Positions 8,074 to 15,400 of a stretch of 27,277 nt of DNA are shown piece after piece. This DNA comes from JAXHUM01 sp034189325 (GTDB lineage: Bacteria > Desulfobacterota > DSM-4660 > Desulfatiglandales > Desulfatiglandaceae), in contig JAXHUM010000027.1 of the NCBI GenBank assembly GCA_034189325.1, positions 1-27,277 on the forward strand, read 5' to 3'. Every line of letters starts with the position of its first letter. Position 1 is the stretch's first letter. Position numbers and translations under genes: made by a program. Below the pieces are notes generated by a model. It saw only the letters and a program-made list of their open reading frames with translations, did not search any database and was not told the DNA's origin.

Positions 8074-8991
8074 CTATTTAAGGTTTTTCCAGAAATCTTC
8101 CGCTTTCTTTAGGCCGCTGTCAGCACTTGGTTGTTTGGATACTGACGGTCTTATTCCCCTGAGCCTTGCGATTCTCTCTTCCAGCGGGGGGTGGGTAGAA
8201 AACAGATTTGTCAGGCTATGGCCTCTTAAGGGGTTCACTATAAACATATGGGCTGTGCTGGGATTTGAGTGCATGGGCAGTTGCCTGGAATAGGCGCCTA
8301 GTTTTTCAAGCGCATCTGCCAGTCCAAAGGGTTGACCCGCCAAAGAAGCACCGGTTTCATCCGCATGGTATTCCCTTGACCTGGAAATGGCCATCTGTAT
8401 GAGCATGGCCGCCAAGGGTGCCAAGATTGACATGATAATCAGGCCTATGAACCCTAGACCGCCTTCTTCATCGTTATCCGATCCGCCTCCAAGAAAGACC
8501 GTCCACCGGGCCATGTTGGCAATAATCATTATTGCTCCCGCCATTGTGGCGGCAATGGAGCCGATCAGAATATCCATGTTTTTTATGTGTGCCATTTCAT
8601 GCGAAATGACACCCATAATCTCATCTCTATCCATAAGCTGAAGAAGACCTTCGGTGACGGCTACGGCAGCGTGTTCCGGGTTTCTGCCTGTTGCAAATGC
8701 ATTGGGAGATTTCTCAGGTATGATGTAGACCCTTGGGACTGGCAGGTCGGCTTTCCGGGCAATATCCTGCACTATTTGATAAATCTCGTGGTTTTCCTGC
8801 GGGATAACCTCCCTAGCTTTGTATGTTTTTAGGACAATTTTATCCGAGTACCAGTAACTGAAAAAATTTATCCCCATTGCCAGGAGAAAGGCGATGATCA
8901 TGCCCTGCCTTCCTCCCAATAGATCACCAATCCAAACAATAAGGGCCGTCAGCAAGCCCAAAAGAAGAGATGTTTTAAACCAGTTTCCCAT
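8074..8991 (-). CDS. htpX: HtpX-type membrane zinc metalloprotease (M48B)
   Basis: This 305-residue protein has the normal length for HtpX. These enzymes degrade misfolded or surplus membrane proteins at the inner membrane. Two N-terminal TM helices (about 8-24 and 30-48) precede the conserved loop with PEKSPNAFATGRNP (about 92-105). The catalytic zinc motif HEMAH (H131, E132, H135) follows, then two more hydrophobic segments (about 141-165 and 180-203). SRSREYHADETGA supplies the third ligand (E207). The start is supported by AAGGAGGG about 11 bases upstream. All key residues are present, so it should be active, unlike its decayed neighbours. It is divergent from the antiporter genes, with 277 bp between them. 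A dead lemA, its frequent partner, lies 3.5 kb away. Confidence 0.95.
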   Translation of the reverse strand: MGNWFKTSLLLGLLTALIVWIGDLLGGRQGMIIAFLLAMGINFFSYWYSDKIVLKTYKAREVIPQENHEIYQIVQDIARKADLPVPRVYIIPEKSPNAFATGRNPEHAAVAVTEGLLQLMDRDEIMGVISHEMAHIKNMDILIGSIAATMAGAIMIIANMARWTVFLGGGSDNDEEGGLGFIGLIIMSILAPLAAMLIQMAISRSREYHADETGASLAGQPFGLADALEKLGAYSRQLPMHSNPSTAHMFIVNPLRGHSLTNLFSTHPPLEERIARLRGIRPSVSKQPSADSGLKKAEDFWKNLK

Positions 8992-9268
8992 CTCTCACCG
9001 CCCTCCTTCATATAGAGTCAGACTTCTCATATTTTAGTTCGATTCAAGATTTCATGCCAAGCCTTTGCTATGGAGCGTTTCACAAAGGCGTCAAATTACA
9101 GTCACCTTTAATCAATAATCATCAGACAGTATTTTTCAAGATCTATCCTTTCCTTGTTGGTCGGAGTGAAACAGAGTATCTATTGGAACATGTGATGCTT
9201 CACCTTCCGGTCAGAGGCCATCCTTTATTGACTGGATTCTGGAACGAAAAGCTGTATATTTATCGTTT

Positions 9269-10465
9269 ATGAAAATCATATTTGCACTGTTCATCATCCT
9301 TTTACTCGTCTTTAGCGGGTATCATCTTACCTTTCGACGTTTCCGCCTGCTGGTCTTTGCCCGGCGATTCTATCTGACCGGAACGGAGTTCCTTTTTTTG
9401 GGTCTGCTCCTGGGCCCCCAGTTTCTGAACATCCTAGATGTTGACGCACAAAAGGGGTTGGCTCCCTGCGCGGCCCTCGTGCTCGGATGGATCGGATTGA
9501 TTTACGGGTTTCAATTCGAGATCAAAAAACTCCGACGTCTTCCTCTGGATTTCTTTCTTGCAGCGTCCCTGGAAGGCCTGGTGACTTTAACCCTGGTATT
9601 TATCGGCGTGTACATGGCGATGATCCATTATTTTGCGATTTCCCATTCGCTTGCCATGGTCGTCGCCATAACCCTTGGGGCGGCCGCCGGATGCACCGCT
9701 CAAACCGCTCTGGCATTTCTGCCAGCGGATGTCGCAGGCAGACGGCCGGATACCACAAGGCTTTTGAGGTTCATTTCGAGCATCGACGGCATGTTTCCCT
9801 TGCTCATTTTCGGACTCTGCTTTTCTTTTAATCCTTCCGTCGAGATGGATGGTTCATTGTTGGGAGGCTTTGGTCAGGGTATCCTTTCCAGTCTGGTGGC
9901 GGGCTTGGGCCTGCTTTTCCTTTTTGCCCTTTTTATCAGTCATCGTCGGCTTAAAAAGGATCTCATCCTGATCGTCATAGGTATGACTTTACTGGCAAGC
10001 GGACTGGCCCTGGTGCTGAGATTCTCTCCTCTCCTTATAAATTTCTTTGTGGGTTTCTGGCTCGTCAATCTGTCTCTAGATAAGGAAAGGATCTATCAAA
10101 TTTTGATGACCGTTGAAAAACCCACCTATCTGCTGTTGCTGGTCTTTCTGGGAGTCCACCTGTCTTTCGACGCACCGGGGCTGCTTTTCATAGGGATTGC
10201 CTATTGCCTGTATCGGGTCCTTGGAAAAACGGTTGCAGGGTTTGTGGTAACCCGCTTAAACCCGAACCTCCAACAATATCCCGCTCTCTTGGGATTCGGT
10301 CTTCTTGCTCAAGGGGGCCTGTCACTGGCAATTTTACTGGACTTTCAGCTTACATTTCATTGTCCAGTCTCAACTCGGGTTATCAGCATTGCGGTCATTG
10401 CAGTCATCTGCAATGAATTTCTGAGTCCCTATTTTCTCGAACGTATGCTTAAAACGACCAAATGA
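9269..10465 (+). CDS. CPA2-like cation/proton antiporter family membrane protein (first of a pair)
   Basis: This 398-residue polytopic membrane protein has about 11-12 hydrophobic segments and fits the Na+/H+ exchanger (CPA2) fold. It shows the early FLGLLLGPQFLNIL motif and a mid-protein ISSIDGMFPLLIFGL segment. The Asp there (about residue 173) sits where CPA2 proteins carry the ion-binding acidic residue. It is shorter than typical KefB/KefC proteins and has no RCK/TrkA-N domain, so gating would need separate proteins. The stop overlaps the next start by 4 bp (ATGA), showing translational coupling and suggesting a two-subunit or jointly regulated system. The transported ion cannot be told. 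The ribosome binding site is weak, and the promoter is probably in the divergent gap shared with htpX. Confidence 0.8.
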   Translation: MKIIFALFIILLLVFSGYHLTFRRFRLLVFARRFYLTGTEFLFLGLLLGPQFLNILDVDAQKGLAPCAALVLGWIGLIYGFQFEIKKLRRLPLDFFLAASLEGLVTLTLVFIGVYMAMIHYFAISHSLAMVVAITLGAAAGCTAQTALAFLPADVAGRRPDTTRLLRFISSIDGMFPLLIFGLCFSFNPSVEMDGSLLGGFGQGILSSLVAGLGLLFLFALFISHRRLKKDLILIVIGMTLLASGLALVLRFSPLLINFFVGFWLVNLSLDKERIYQILMTVEKPTYLLLLVFLGVHLSFDAPGLLFIGIAYCLYRVLGKTVAGFVVTRLNPNLQQYPALLGFGLLAQGGLSLAILLDFQLTFHCPVSTRVISIAVIAVICNEFLSPYFLERMLKTTK

Positions 10466-11844
10466 TGGACCGGAACAAACAATATATTGCGGATCTAAAG
10501 ACCTATGTTATTGCCGTGTTGTTGCTGGCAGGGTTTGCCCTGTGGGTCAAACGCATGGACATCGGATCCGACTGGCAGCAGGCAGGGATGACGACCTTCT
10601 CTCTAGGTTTTGTATTGCTGTCCGCGTACCTTGTGGCCCAGATCCTCAAAATCACCGGGTTGCCGCTAATCAGCGGTTACATCTTTGTGGGGATCCTGGC
10701 CGGGCCTTTTATTACCGGATTTCTCAATAATGAGATGGTGCTGCGATTGAGACTCGTGGATGACCTGGCCTTAAGCTTCATAGCCCTGGTGGCAGGAGGC
10801 TCCCTACGTAAGACGTTTCTGCTGAGTCGGGGCAGGGCCATTGTTGTCAATATTTTGCTGCTGTCCCTTGTAGTTTTTGTGATGGTCGGCCTTTCCTTTT
10901 ATTTTATAACCATTCGGTTGCGCCTCATCCCCGAACTCTCCTCCTCTCAGATCACTGTCCTGGCAGTTCTGCTGGGTGTCATTGCCATTGCACGTTCCCC
11001 CTCTTCCGCCATTGCCATCATTGAGGAATGCCGCGCAGAAGGCATGTTTTCCGCCACCGTGCTGGGTGTTACCGTGGCCTTGGACGTGCTGATTATCATC
11101 TTTTTCACCATGGCCCTGACAGTTTCGAAAATCATCATGGGGCAAGGAATGCCCGTGGATTTTCAGGCATTCGGAATCCTATCCTCGGCTGTGGCGGGCT
11201 CCCTTGCTCTGGGGATTCTGTTCGGCAAAGGAATTTCCCTGTATATCGAAAAGGTGAAACATGACCTGCCCCTGTTCCTCCTCTTTTTCGCCTTTTCGGT
11301 TTTCAAGATCTCTTTATTTCTCAATGCATTTATGGAGACGCGGTTTGCCGTTTCCCTTCAGCTGGAGCCTCTGTTGATATGCATCAGCGCCGGGTTTACA
11401 GTGCAGAATTTCAGCAGATATGGTCCTGTTTTTATGGAAAACCTAGAGCGCTTTGCCTTGCCCATTTTTGTGCTTTTCTTTTCGCTGGCAGGGGCTTCAC
11501 TCAATCTGGACGCCCTCCGCACAACCTGGCCTCTGGCCCTGTTTCTGGTCATGGTTCGCATTGTGGGTATCTTTGGGAGCACATGGCTGGCAGGCGTCAT
11601 CTCCGGAGATCCCAAACCCCACAGACGCATTGCATGGATGGCATACATTACCCAGGCAGGGGTCGCTATCGGCCTGGCGCAGCTTGCCCAGCGCCGTTTC
11701 CCTGAACTGGGGGTTTACCTGACGACACTGGTCTTGGCAGTGATCACAATCAATCAGGTGGCAGGTCCCATAACGTTTAAAATGGCCCTCAGGCTGGCAG
11801 GTGAGATAGGTGGAAAAAACGGGATCAGTCAGGAGCCTTCCTGA
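10462..11844 (+). CDS. CPA2-family cation/proton antiporter (second of a pair)
   Basis: This 460-residue polytopic membrane protein has about 12-13 TM segments and the CPA2 Na_H_Exchanger pattern. It shows SGYIFVGILAGPFITGFL early, ALSFIALVAGGSL, the discontinuous-helix region ARSPSSAIAIIEECRAEG, then TVALDVLIIIFF. The Asp (about residue 208) occupies the QD position of KefC-like proteins. There is no cytosolic nucleotide-binding domain. It starts inside the stop of the preceding antiporter-like gene. Its 3' end overlaps the minus-strand PII-like gene by 20 bp (tail to tail). The pair probably exchanges monovalent cations or protons across the inner membrane; ion specificity is unknown. Confidence 0.85.
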   Translation: MMDRNKQYIADLKTYVIAVLLLAGFALWVKRMDIGSDWQQAGMTTFSLGFVLLSAYLVAQILKITGLPLISGYIFVGILAGPFITGFLNNEMVLRLRLVDDLALSFIALVAGGSLRKTFLLSRGRAIVVNILLLSLVVFVMVGLSFYFITIRLRLIPELSSSQITVLAVLLGVIAIARSPSSAIAIIEECRAEGMFSATVLGVTVALDVLIIIFFTMALTVSKIIMGQGMPVDFQAFGILSSAVAGSLALGILFGKGISLYIEKVKHDLPLFLLFFAFSVFKISLFLNAFMETRFAVSLQLEPLLICISAGFTVQNFSRYGPVFMENLERFALPIFVLFFSLAGASLNLDALRTTWPLALFLVMVRIVGIFGSTWLAGVISGDPKPHRRIAWMAYITQAGVAIGLAQLAQRRFPELGVYLTTLVLAVITINQVAGPITFKMALRLAGEIGGKNGISQEPS

Positions 11845-12244
11845 CATGTCTGCCTTTCAAAGGCTTTCCGAGTTTCTTTTGCACATGGTCCTTGTGCTGT
11901 ACCGGATCCACGGCCAGCCCCAGCCGGCCGAAACGCTTTAAAGGAACGACGAAATAAACACCTTGGTGTTGCTTTTCCGTTTGGGAACAGATCATTTCAA
12001 GATAGGAAACCGCTTTATCAAGGGTCGATGAGTCTTCAATGGCGGTGAAAACGGTCTTGTTGTGGATCGAGCCTCCACTCGCAAGAGACCGGAAGCCGGC
12101 AAAAATAGGAATATGATGACTGATCATCTGCAAGACATCGGTCGATTCCGCCAACGTAGCACCGGTGATGCCCATATCCAGCCATCCGGTGATTAGTTTA
12201 TCCAGCAGATCTTCATTATTGATTACAGCGATTAAAAGGTGCAC
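11825..12244 (-). CDS. PII-like signalling protein
   Basis: This 139-residue protein starts at GTG with AAGGTG just upstream. The beta-alpha-beta start (HLLIAVINNEDLLDKLITGW) followed by MGITGATLAES is the ferredoxin-like PII fold. The T-loop region (about residues 45-72, HIPIFAGFRSLASGGSIHNK) differs from GlnB and lacks its uridylylated Tyr context. The second half, SYLEMICSQTEKQHQGVYFV then VPLKRFGRLG, closes the fold, and an extra basic tail of about 25 residues follows. PII-like proteins often sit beside transporters and bind nucleotides or bicarbonate to regulate them. Here it follows an EIIA gene (42-bp gap) and converges on the antiporter pair, so control of the antiporter is a reasonable inference. 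Confidence 0.75.
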   Translation of the reverse strand: MHLLIAVINNEDLLDKLITGWLDMGITGATLAESTDVLQMISHHIPIFAGFRSLASGGSIHNKTVFTAIEDSSTLDKAVSYLEMICSQTEKQHQGVYFVVPLKRFGRLGLAVDPVQHKDHVQKKLGKPLKGRHVRKAPD

Positions 12245-12286
12245 GGTTTCACCTTGAGAGTTTGAGATTCCGGTCTTAACGGTCGG

Positions 12287-12757
12287 CTAATGAAAGGCGA
12301 TCCCCTCCTCTATTCGTCGGATCCCTTCCAAAAGTGCTTTGCCGTCAGTTTCGTTCCTTACAAGATCCAAAAATTCGGTTTTTTCGCAGAGTCTGGAAAT
12401 CCCGGCCAAAATCTGAAGATGTAGGGACGTCTGGTTTTCCGGAACCACCAACGCCAGAATAATATCCACCGGCAAACCATCCAGCGCCTCAAAGTCAATG
12501 GGTTCCGCTAACCGGATCAACAGCATGGCTGGCGCACGAGCCTCCGCACTGGCGGCATGGGGGATGCCGATACCGCTTCCAATTCCCGTGGACATGGCCT
12601 TTTCCCGCGCAATCATACTTGCATATAACATACGGGCATGGCCCACCACACCGTCCCGTGCAAAGGTCTCCGCCACAAAACAAAACACATCATTTTTATT
12701 CCTTAGCACAGCATCTAGAAAAATGTGATCGGCTCGGAGGCGTTTATAAATTTTCAT
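12287..12757 (-). CDS. PTS EIIA-type (fructose/PtsN-like) phosphocarrier
   Basis: This 156-residue PTS_EIIA_2 domain protein has the phosphorylated histidine in GIGSGIGIPHA (H67). The flanking pattern (MIAREKAMSTGIG before; AMLLIRLAEPIDF and DIILALVVPENQTSLHLQIL after) is typical. The start ATG has AAGGTGAT 8 bases upstream. No sugar permease (EIIB/EIIC) is near, so a regulatory PtsN-like role is more likely than sugar import. In enterobacteria, PtsN controls potassium transporters through its phosphorylation state. The PII-like gene lies directly downstream, and both face the CPA2 pair. EI and HPr would have to be encoded elsewhere. Confidence 0.88.
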   Translation of the reverse strand: MKIYKRLRADHIFLDAVLRNKNDVFCFVAETFARDGVVGHARMLYASMIAREKAMSTGIGSGIGIPHAASAEARAPAMLLIRLAEPIDFEALDGLPVDIILALVVPENQTSLHLQILAGISRLCEKTEFLDLVRNETDGKALLEGIRRIEEGIAFH

Positions 12758-13339
12758 GGGGATCTATCACCTTAAAGTTTGGATCAGGTTGGCGATATGT
12801 TTTCTGTGCAGCATAACATAAAAATCTTTGGATTCAAAATGCCCTTAAGTTCTGAGGAGCCACATTTGAGAAATGATGCAGGTCTGACTTTTATGTTTTC
12901 TTGAGAGAAAAAGAGCACACCCCATCAAGGGCGGTTTGCCGCTCTTCTCCCCACAACCGGGGCTGATAAAACCCTCTCACCATCGAAGTTTCACAATAAA
13001 TTCAAGACAAGCGCTTTTGGTGCTGAACCTGTGGTCGAAATTCTGGAATGTTCCCGGATAATCAATGCCGGAAACAGGGTGCCTTGGCTCTTGCATGCCC
13101 ACATACTGCATATTTTAGTCAGGACAGGGCGCCACAACAGGAGAGTCTCAGTTCAGGGCGGGCCTGCATGGGGTGAACGTGTCATGGGCTCTTATGACGC
13201 ATGGAAATCTGGAAATGATGAAAATTTTAACCGGAGGAATATGTGGAATATTTCGAGGATTAAAATGTGAACCTGACACCGCAATCGGGTAAAAAGCGGT
13301 GTTTTGCAAAGGTCTCGCTCCTTGACTTACAAAAACTGC
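12758..13339. other. 580-bp stretch without a supported gene
   Basis: Short ORFs here (for example 13031-13270 plus) have no ribosome binding site or recognisable protein. A small inverted repeat lies at 13276-13302 (ACACCGC/GCGGTGT, 13-nt loop, then TTT on plus). The first bases hold the leader of the EIIA gene. It could contain a small RNA, but nothing specific is seen. Confidence 0.4.
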
Positions 13340-13416
13340 TGGTCGGGACGAGAGGATTTGAACCTCCGACCCCCTGAACCCCATTCAGGTGCGCTTCCAG
13401 ACTGCGCCACGTCCCG
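13340..13416 (-). tRNA. tRNA-Pro (anticodon GGG)
   Basis: On minus, a 7-bp acceptor stem CGGGACG/CGTCCCG encloses a D-arm (GTGGCGCAGTCTGG), an anticodon arm CCTGA-ATGGGGT-TCAGG with GGG at positions 34-36, and a T-arm with GGTTCAAATCC. The discriminator A and an encoded CCA (13340-13342) follow. It reads CCC and CCU proline codons. Confidence 0.96.
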
Positions 13417-13433
13417 TGCTTTTGAGACTGAAT

Positions 13434-13459
13434 ATTATACCACTCAATCACAATGTCAA
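13434..13459 (-). promoter_or_regulatory. Candidate promoter of tRNA-Pro
   Basis: On minus, a perfect TATAAT (13434-13439) lies 17 nt before the tRNA 5' end and a perfect TTGACA (13454-13459) lies upstream. The spacing is only 14 nt, shorter than the normal 16-18. The -10 position suits a stable RNA. An adjacent AAGATATATCTT palindrome overlaps the upstream side. Confidence 0.45.
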
Positions 13460-13685
13460 GATATATCTTGATGCCCGTGCCCCTTATAGAAATGGCACAA
13501 TGCTTGGGTATCCTTGATATATCAAAAGCATAGGTCAATGGCTGTAATCTGCGGGAAAGGGATAACTCAGGGGGCGTGTTTAAAGATACCCCCCAAAGGC
13601 AATAGAAAAGGGATGCCTTTGTTTCAGGCCGAAGCATCGTGAACAATGAGCTGGTCCAAAGGCATCTCTTCCATCGATGCCAGGC

Positions 13686-14474
13686 TTAGTAGCAATGCTC
13701 CTCCGTGGGGAATTTTCCCTCCCGGACCTCTTCGGCATAGGCTTTGATTCCCTCCCTGGCTATTTTGGCGATCTCTTTGTACTGTTTCACAAACTTCGGG
13801 AGGTGCCTTTCGTTGATTCCCAGAAGGTCATTCAGGACAAGAATCTGTCCATCGCATTGGGCGCCTGCTCCGATTCCGATAGTAGGAATCGAAAGCGCTT
13901 CGGTAATCTTCTCCGAAATATGGGCTGGGATACCCTCAAGGACCACTGAAAAGGCGCCTGCTGATTCCACTTCCTTTGCGTCGTTTAAGAGGCGCTCTTC
14001 ATCCCTCTGCACCTTGAAACCACCCATTTTGTGAACGGACTGAGGGGTGAGCCCGATATGGGCCTGGACCGGAATGGAGGCGTCGGATATGGCCCTGATA
14101 ATGTGGCTGACACCGGCACCTCCTTCGAGCTTTACAGATGAGGCCCCGGCCTCTTTGAGAAAACGGCCCGCATTGTGTATAGCCTCCTCGATGCTTGCCT
14201 GATAAGACATAAAGGGCATATCACCCACTACCATGGCATTCTTTGCCGCACTTGTCACCATCTTCGTATGGTAGATCATTTCGTCCATGGTGACGGGAAG
14301 TGTGCTTGATTTGCCCTGCACAACCATCCCGAGAGAATCCCCGACTAGGATCATATGGACCCCCGATTCATCCACCATTCGGGCAAAGGGGTGATCGTAC
14401 GCTGTCAGGGCCACTATTTTTTCTCCACGGTCTTTCATCTTGAAAAGGTCTGTTACGGTGATTTGTCCCTTCAT
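13686..14474 (-). CDS. panB: 3-methyl-2-oxobutanoate hydroxymethyltransferase
   Basis: PanB transfers a hydroxymethyl group from 5,10-methylene-THF to 2-oxoisovalerate, giving ketopantoate, the first step of pantothenate and CoA synthesis in the cytoplasm. The start at 14474 (262 residues) is favoured over the ATG at 14492 because AAGGAGG lies 9 bases upstream of it. The length is normal for PanB. Visible motifs are ALTAYDHPFARMVD, ILVGDSLGM with metal ligand D46, VVGDMPFMSY with D85, SVKLEGG with E117, AHIGLTPQSV, FSVVLEGIP with the catalytic-region Glu, and TIGIGAGAQCDGQILVLND. No panC or panD is adjacent. It is divergent from an Lrp-type regulator, which may control it. Confidence 0.96.
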   Translation of the reverse strand: MKGQITVTDLFKMKDRGEKIVALTAYDHPFARMVDESGVHMILVGDSLGMVVQGKSSTLPVTMDEMIYHTKMVTSAAKNAMVVGDMPFMSYQASIEEAIHNAGRFLKEAGASSVKLEGGAGVSHIIRAISDASIPVQAHIGLTPQSVHKMGGFKVQRDEERLLNDAKEVESAGAFSVVLEGIPAHISEKITEALSIPTIGIGAGAQCDGQILVLNDLLGINERHLPKFVKQYKEIAKIAREGIKAYAEEVREGKFPTEEHCY

Positions 14475-14626
14475 GATAAGAGCCTCCTTCATCTTGAGGT
14501 TAAAAACCTATCCCCGAGACGGCATGGAAAGACCGTCCGTCAAGGGGATGTTTCTCTCTTTTTAGGAAACCAAACATGCTACACCACTGTTCTTTACCTT
14601 GATTGCCATGGGTAAGTCAAGGCGAA

Positions 14627-14721
14627 AAACGAAAATCGCATAAAAATGCTTAATTTAGGCGAGATGTCAGTATAATTACAGAAAATGAAACGAAAATCGA
14701 TGTTTTTTGTGATTTTGTTTC
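14627..14721. promoter_or_regulatory. Candidate operator: direct and inverted repeats between panB and lrp
   Basis: The 12-mer AAACGAAAATCG occurs exactly twice (14627-14638 and 14688-14699). The second copy is also one arm of an imperfect inverted repeat (GAAACGAAAATC at 14687-14698, GATTTTGTTTC at 14711-14721). The AT-rich, repeated layout between a biosynthetic gene and a divergent Lrp/AsnC gene suits an Lrp-type binding region. Binding is inferred. Confidence 0.4.
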
Positions 14722-14731
14722 CATTCGATTC

Positions 14732-14760
14732 TTGACGTGGACACGCGTTGATGTCATATT
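14732..14760 (+). promoter_or_regulatory. Candidate sigma70 promoter for the Lrp/AsnC gene
   Basis: TTGACG (14732-14737), a 17-nt spacer, then CATATT (14755-14760), about 80 bp upstream of the start codon and just downstream of the repeat cluster at 14627-14721, as expected for autoregulation. Confidence 0.4.
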
Positions 14761-14841
14761 AAAAGCCCTAGGGTAAAGAGAGCCCGCAGGGCTGTTGTGA
14801 TCAGATGAAGAGTTCGATGGAATGCCTGGAAGGGAGCGTTT

Positions 14842-15333
14842 ATGGGGGGAGGAGAGGCTGAAAAAAGCAGGAAGAAAAAACATATCGATCAGATTGACGC
14901 AAAGATAATCAATTTGCTTCAAAAAGACGGCCGGCTTTCCAATACTGAGATCGGAAAAAAACTTAGAATTTCAGAGGCAACGGTGAGATCGCGAATCAAG
15001 CGGCTCGTTGAAGATGAGTACATTCAAATAGTTGCCGTAAGCAATCCTTTCAATCTCGGCTTTGGAATCGCCGGAGATTTGTATATCCAGGCAGAGATGA
15101 AAAAGGTGAATACCGTTGTTAGGGAGCTGAAGAGGTTTAGAGAACTCTGGTACATTATCATGACGACCGGTGAAACGAATATCAACGCCGAATTTGTTGT
15201 GAAATCGTTGGAGGATCTCAACGACCTTGTCTATAACCGACTCAGTAAAATCGACGGTGTGCTGAAGGTTGATATCTCAGTCATTACAAAATTCGCCAAA
15301 CGCAAGTATGACTTCGGCACCGGCCTGGATTAA
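14842..15333 (+). CDS. Lrp/AsnC-family transcriptional regulator
   Basis: This 163-residue protein has a winged HTH at about residues 14-62 (IDQIDAKIINLLQKDGRLSN, then EIGKKLRISEATVRSRIKRL), the usual AsnC-type HTH. A RAM ligand-binding/oligomerisation domain follows (about 75-150) with the conserved TTGETNINAEFVV core. Lrp-type regulators sense amino acids or related small molecules; the ligand here is unknown. The start has AAGGGAG about 5 bases upstream. The glycine/lysine-rich first 14 residues (GGGEAEKSRKKKH) add a basic tail before the HTH. It is divergent from panB across a repeat-rich 367-bp gap and convergent with the DUF4445 gene. Confidence 0.92.
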   Translation: MGGGEAEKSRKKKHIDQIDAKIINLLQKDGRLSNTEIGKKLRISEATVRSRIKRLVEDEYIQIVAVSNPFNLGFGIAGDLYIQAEMKKVNTVVRELKRFRELWYIIMTTGETNINAEFVVKSLEDLNDLVYNRLSKIDGVLKVDISVITKFAKRKYDFGTGLD

Positions 15334-15400
15334 TGCCCTCTTTCACCCTTCATAAAACTTCTATTTCTCGTAAAGCTCGGGAAGGCAAGGCATGAATATC

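Noticed and set aside
9227..9259. TTGACT/TATATT promoter for the first antiporter gene
   Set aside because: The spacer is about 21 nt, too long for a sigma70 promoter.
9054..9272. 72-residue plus ORF overlapping the antiporter start by 4 bp
   Set aside because: No ribosome binding site, no recognisable protein features, and it occupies the likely divergent promoter region.
13031..13270. 79-residue plus ORF in the gap before tRNA-Pro
   Set aside because: No ribosome binding site or recognisable motif; composition looks random.
13276..13302. Hairpin ACACCGC/GCGGTGT as terminator
   Set aside because: Only 7 bp with a 13-nt loop. The short T-run is on plus, while the nearby tRNA is on minus.
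13260..13646. 128-residue minus ORF spanning the tRNA
   Set aside because: It reads through the tRNA-Pro gene; the protein-like part is translated tRNA sequence.
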